A stretch of 7,692 nucleotides of DNA, taken from NCBI GenBank assembly GCA_028281075.1, contig JANQKO010000354.1, positions 1 to 7,692 on the forward strand. Direction: 5' to 3'. The DNA is from Alphaproteobacteria bacterium. GTDB lineage: Bacteria > Pseudomonadota > Alphaproteobacteria > GCA-2731375. Both the position numbers and the translations under genes were made by a program. The number at the start of each line of letters is the position of its first letter. The stretch's first letter is position 1. The notes under the pieces were generated by a model, which saw only the letters and a list, made by a program, of their open reading frames with translations, had not been told where the DNA came from and ran no database searches. This document shows positions 6,099 to 7,692 of the stretch, one piece after another.

Positions 6099-6623
6099 TC
6101 AGAGGTTGAGGCCGCGGCGATGGCCGGCGGCCGGCGTCTCGGGCTGCGGGTCCTGGAGCTGGGTCAGGCGCGCGGCGGCGCTGCGGGCGAAGCGGTTGAT
6201 GATCTCGCGGCGGCGGCTGGCGTGCAGCGCCGTCTGTGCCACCGCCGCCGGGCGCAGGATCTCGGCGCCATAGCGGTCGGCGAGCATCAGGCCGGTGTCG
6301 TCGGGCAGCACCTCGAGCGGAAAGCCCCGCGGCACGGCGAAATAGAACTGGTCGCAATAGTCGAGATAGTCCGGCCATTTCGCGTCGGCCCGGAAGTCGG
6401 CGCGCGAGCGCTTGATCTCGACGATCAGCAGCCGGCCCTTCCGGTCGAGCCCGGCGACGTCGGCGCGGCGGCCCGAGCGCAGGGTGAACTCGGTCAGGCT
6501 GGCATAGCCGAGGCCGGTCAGGAGCCGCGCCACGCCGCGCGCCAGCAGCTCGGCCGGATCGGGATCGGCGTCGTCGACGGGCTCGGCGAGACCGGGCGGC
6601 CGGACGGCGGGATCGAAGGGCAT
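6099..6623 (-). CDS. mmcB: MmcB-family DNA repair protein (PD-(D/E)xK nuclease-like)
   Basis: A 174-residue protein with the MmcB core: SLTEFTLRSGRRADVAGLD, KGRLLIVEIKRSRADFR, then KWPDYLDYCDQFYFAVPRGFP. The D55...E69-x-K71 pattern (RADVAG / IVEIK), with E45 upstream, fits a PD-(D/E)xK nuclease fold. In Caulobacter, MmcB is SOS-induced and contributes to mitomycin C resistance; the biochemical reaction is not firmly known. The start is set at ATG 6621-6623 rather than ATG 6645-6647, eight codons upstream, because AGGAG lies 6 nt before it while the upstream ATG has no ribosome binding site. A promoter -10 and a LexA box also occupy the extra segment. The C-terminal tail after about residue 155 is likely disordered. 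It stands alone, converging with the XRE-cupin gene. Confidence 0.9.
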   Translation of the reverse strand: MPFDPAVRPPGLAEPVDDADPDPAELLARGVARLLTGLGYASLTEFTLRSGRRADVAGLDRKGRLLIVEIKRSRADFRADAKWPDYLDYCDQFYFAVPRGFPLEVLPDDTGLMLADRYGAEILRPAAVAQTALHASRRREIINRFARSAAARLTQLQDPQPETPAAGHRRGLNL

Positions 6624-6638
6624 GTTCCACTCCTGTTC
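6624..6638 (-). promoter_or_regulatory. LexA SOS box, alphaproteobacterial type
   Basis: Plus-strand reading is GTTC-CACTCCT-GTTC, an exact match to the GTTC-N7-GTTC direct repeat bound by alphaproteobacterial LexA. On the coding strand it reads GAAC-N7-GAAC and ends directly before the mmcB ATG, covering the AGGAG ribosome binding site. Its position at the predicted transcription start suits repression by LexA. MmcB is a known SOS gene in Caulobacter, so motif and gene identity support each other. Confidence 0.75.
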
Positions 6639-6645
6639 TTCCGCC

Positions 6646-6673
6646 ATCGTAGCGTGCAGTGCGACGGAATCAA
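6646..6673 (-). promoter_or_regulatory. Predicted sigma70-type promoter of mmcB
   Basis: On the minus strand, TTGATT (6668-6673) and TACGAT (6646-6651) each match 4 of 6 consensus bases and are 16 bp apart. Transcription would begin near 6639, at the edge of the SOS box, giving a leader of about 16 nt before ATG 6623. This puts the longer-frame ATG (6645-6647) inside the promoter, so that start could not be used from this transcript. Confidence 0.5.
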
Positions 6674-6725
6674 AGGTTTGAACGACTCCTGCCGGGACGC
6701 TCGGCCAGTCTTGTGAAGAAGGCTA

Positions 6726-6831
6726 ACCGCCAAGACGCCAAGGCGCCAAGATCACGCGGCGCGCGCCCTTATGCGTGTCACCTTCAGTAGAGCTGCGGCC
6801 GGAGTTCCGAATTGCTTGGTGTCTTGGCGGT
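6726..6831. repeat. Inverted pair of CGCCAAGA-octamer repeats
   Basis: The left arm ACCGCCAAGACGCCAAG (6726-6742) and right arm CTTGGTGTCTTGGCGGT (6815-6831) are reverse complements at 16 of 17 positions, the exception being a G-T wobble pair in RNA. The arms are 72 nt apart. The left side is also a tandem array of three octamers CGCCAAGA, CGCCAAGG, CGCCAAGA (6728-6751); the right side holds two degenerate inverted octamers. The right arm lies 4 nt past the stop codon of the DUF6285 gene, so the element could cap that transcript. No transposase is present. Confidence 0.7.
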
Positions 6832-6835
6832 GAAA

Positions 6836-7219
6836 TCAGTCCTTTTTCTTGTTGGAGCGCGCTTGCAGGGACGGGTAGCGCGGGTTGGCGAGGGCGAGCT
6901 TGTCGCGGGCGGTGGCGCGGAGATGGGCGAGCAGGTGCCCGCGGTCGAGGCCGGGATCGCGGTCGCGGATGCGGCGGGCGAGTTCCGCGTTGAGCGTGGC
7001 GAGGTCCCTGTCATGGCCGAGCAGGGCAACGAGACGATCGCGTTCGGCCGTGTCGAGGGACGGGCCGTCGCGCAGGTCACGCACCGCGATGGCGAGCGCG
7101 TTGCGGGCGACGCGGCGGTGAAAGGTCGCCTGCTCGGAGTCGGCCGACGCGCCGTCATCGGCCAGGAACTCGCTGACGGCCTCGATCAGCTCGGCGGCGG
7201 TGGGGCGGTCCTGGGGCAT
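6836..7219 (-). CDS. DUF6285 domain-containing protein
   Basis: A 127-residue, mostly helical soluble protein that fits DUF6285: QDRPTAAELIEAVSEFLAD at the N-terminus, FHRRVARNALAIAVRDL in the middle, LNAELARRIRDRDPGLDR, and HLLAHLRATARDKLALANPRY near the end, closing with a lysine-rich tail. The function is unknown; from memory, members usually sit beside APH/ACAD10-like phosphotransferase and acyl-CoA dehydrogenase genes, as here. The ATG shares one base with the stop of the upstream phosphotransferase (TGATG at 7217-7221). There is no independent ribosome binding site, so translation is probably coupled. The stop codon is followed 4 nt later by the inverted octamer repeat, which may mark the transcript end. 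Confidence 0.85.
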   Translation of the reverse strand: MPQDRPTAAELIEAVSEFLADDGASADSEQATFHRRVARNALAIAVRDLRDGPSLDTAERDRLVALLGHDRDLATLNAELARRIRDRDPGLDRGHLLAHLRATARDKLALANPRYPSLQARSNKKKD

Positions 7220-7692
7220 CAGTCGACCAGCGCCAGCAGGTCATGCTCGGTCTCGGCCGTGCGGCGGCCGATGGCGGCGTATTCGATCGAGCGTTGCCGG
7301 CCGTCGAGATGCGCGAAGCCCATGATCAGGCACAGCATGCCCCAGCGCAGGCAGCCGAAGGCCTCCCAGTAACGCAAGGCGTCGAGGCTGACGTCCAATC
7401 CGCCGGCCGCGGCATAGCCGGCCAGCAGGTCTTCGCGGTCGCCGACACCGCCGACCGGCTTGTCGGTCCGGCCGTAGCGCCAGGCCGGGATGCAGAGCCA
7501 GCCGAGGTCGAACAGCGGGTCGCCGAGATGCGCGAGCTCCCAGTCGAGCACGCCTCGGACACCTTGCGCGTCAATCACCAGGTTGCCGAGGCGGAAATCG
7601 CCGTGCACCGGCGTGCGCCGGCCGCTCCAGAACTGGCGGCGTTCGTCGAGCCAGCAGAGGCCGTATTCGAAGCCGGGATAGGGGTGGCCGAT
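7219..7692 (-). CDS. Phosphotransferase family protein (APH/ACAD10-11-like), 3' part only
   Basis: The frame runs off the window's right edge, so 157 C-terminal residues are seen of a family usually near 340-350. The visible part starts IGHPYPGFEYGLCWLDERR and contains the kinase catalytic loop HGDFRLGN (Brenner-type HGDxxxxN, at about 7585-7608) and the metal-binding segment LDWELAHLGDPLFDLGWLC (Asp of the DFG equivalent in VLDWE). The sequence LDWELAHLGDP is typical of the ACAD10/ACAD11-like branch. In that branch the kinase phosphorylates a hydroxyacyl-CoA or similar lipid intermediate, rather than an antibiotic. The internal ATG at 7606-7608 is not a start because the conserved frame continues upstream. 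It is coupled to the DUF6285 gene; together they look like part of a fatty-acid catabolism operon that extends beyond the window. Confidence 0.9.
   Translation of the reverse strand: MGHPYPGFEYGLCWLDERRQFWSGRRTPVHGDFRLGNLVIDAQGVRGVLDWELAHLGDPLFDLGWLCIPAWRYGRTDKPVGGVGDREDLLAGYAAAGGLDVSLDALRYWEAFGCLRWGMLCLIMGFAHLDGRQRSIEYAAIGRRTAETEHDLLALVD

Noticed and set aside
6758..6767. GGCGCGCGCC palindrome in the repeat loop
   Set aside because: A simple GC palindrome of this length is expected by chance in DNA this GC-rich, and no partner signal lies beside it.
7219..7692. Reading the phosphotransferase as an aminoglycoside resistance gene
   Set aside because: The HGDFRLGN and LDWELAHLGDP motifs match the ACAD10/11-like branch, and the DUF6285 neighbour fits lipid metabolism, not antibiotic resistance.

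Overview
The window is high-GC bacterial DNA, most likely from an alphaproteobacterium. Three things point there: the strong GC preference at third codon positions in the outer genes, an MmcB-family DNA repair gene, and a GTTC-N7-GTTC direct repeat (the alphaproteobacterial LexA box) directly in front of that gene. No rRNA, tRNA, CRISPR array, transposase or integrase was seen. Genus cannot be told from the sequence.

Layout. (1) 2-1530, plus strand: the 3' part of hldE (ADP-heptose synthase, nucleotidyltransferase domain) overlapping by 4 nt with a complete hldD (ADP-heptose 6-epimerase). Together they supply ADP-L-glycero-D-manno-heptose for lipopolysaccharide core. (2) 1527-2027, minus: a ClbS/DfsB-like four-helix-bundle protein, convergent with hldD; the two stop codons share one CTAG. 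(3) 2200-3965, minus: a coupled pair of a two-domain SDR/DoxX-like membrane protein followed by a DUF2269 membrane protein. (4) 4069-4613, minus: a type II toxin-antitoxin pair, ribbon-helix-helix antitoxin then RelE/ParE-type toxin, overlapping by ATGA. (5) 4614-4929, about 316 bases without an intact gene: the AT-rich leader of the toxin-antitoxin operon, a 12-bp palindrome, a perfect 9-bp hairpin, and a startless 46-codon protein-like remnant. (6) 4930-6076: a small cupin protein (minus) and a divergently transcribed XRE-cupin regulator (plus), with an AT-rich two-way promoter between them. (7) 6099-6623, minus: mmcB, with a recognisable promoter and SOS box that together fix its start. (8) 6624-6835: the mmcB control region plus an inverted pair of CGCCAAGA-type octamer repeats. 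(9) 6836-7692, minus: a DUF6285 protein translationally coupled (TGATG) to the 3' part of an APH/ACAD10-11-like phosphotransferase.

The genes form small separate modules rather than one pathway. The outer parts (heptose genes, mmcB, phosphotransferase/DUF6285) look like long-resident chromosome. The middle (about 2160-4930) has a milder base composition and carries the toxin-antitoxin pair and gene remnants, so it reads as an accessory patch. The best-supported regulatory unit is mmcB: a sigma70-like promoter, then a LexA box at the predicted start of transcription, then a start codon 24 nt inside the longest open frame. The cupin/XRE-cupin pair is the most system-like uncharacterised unit.
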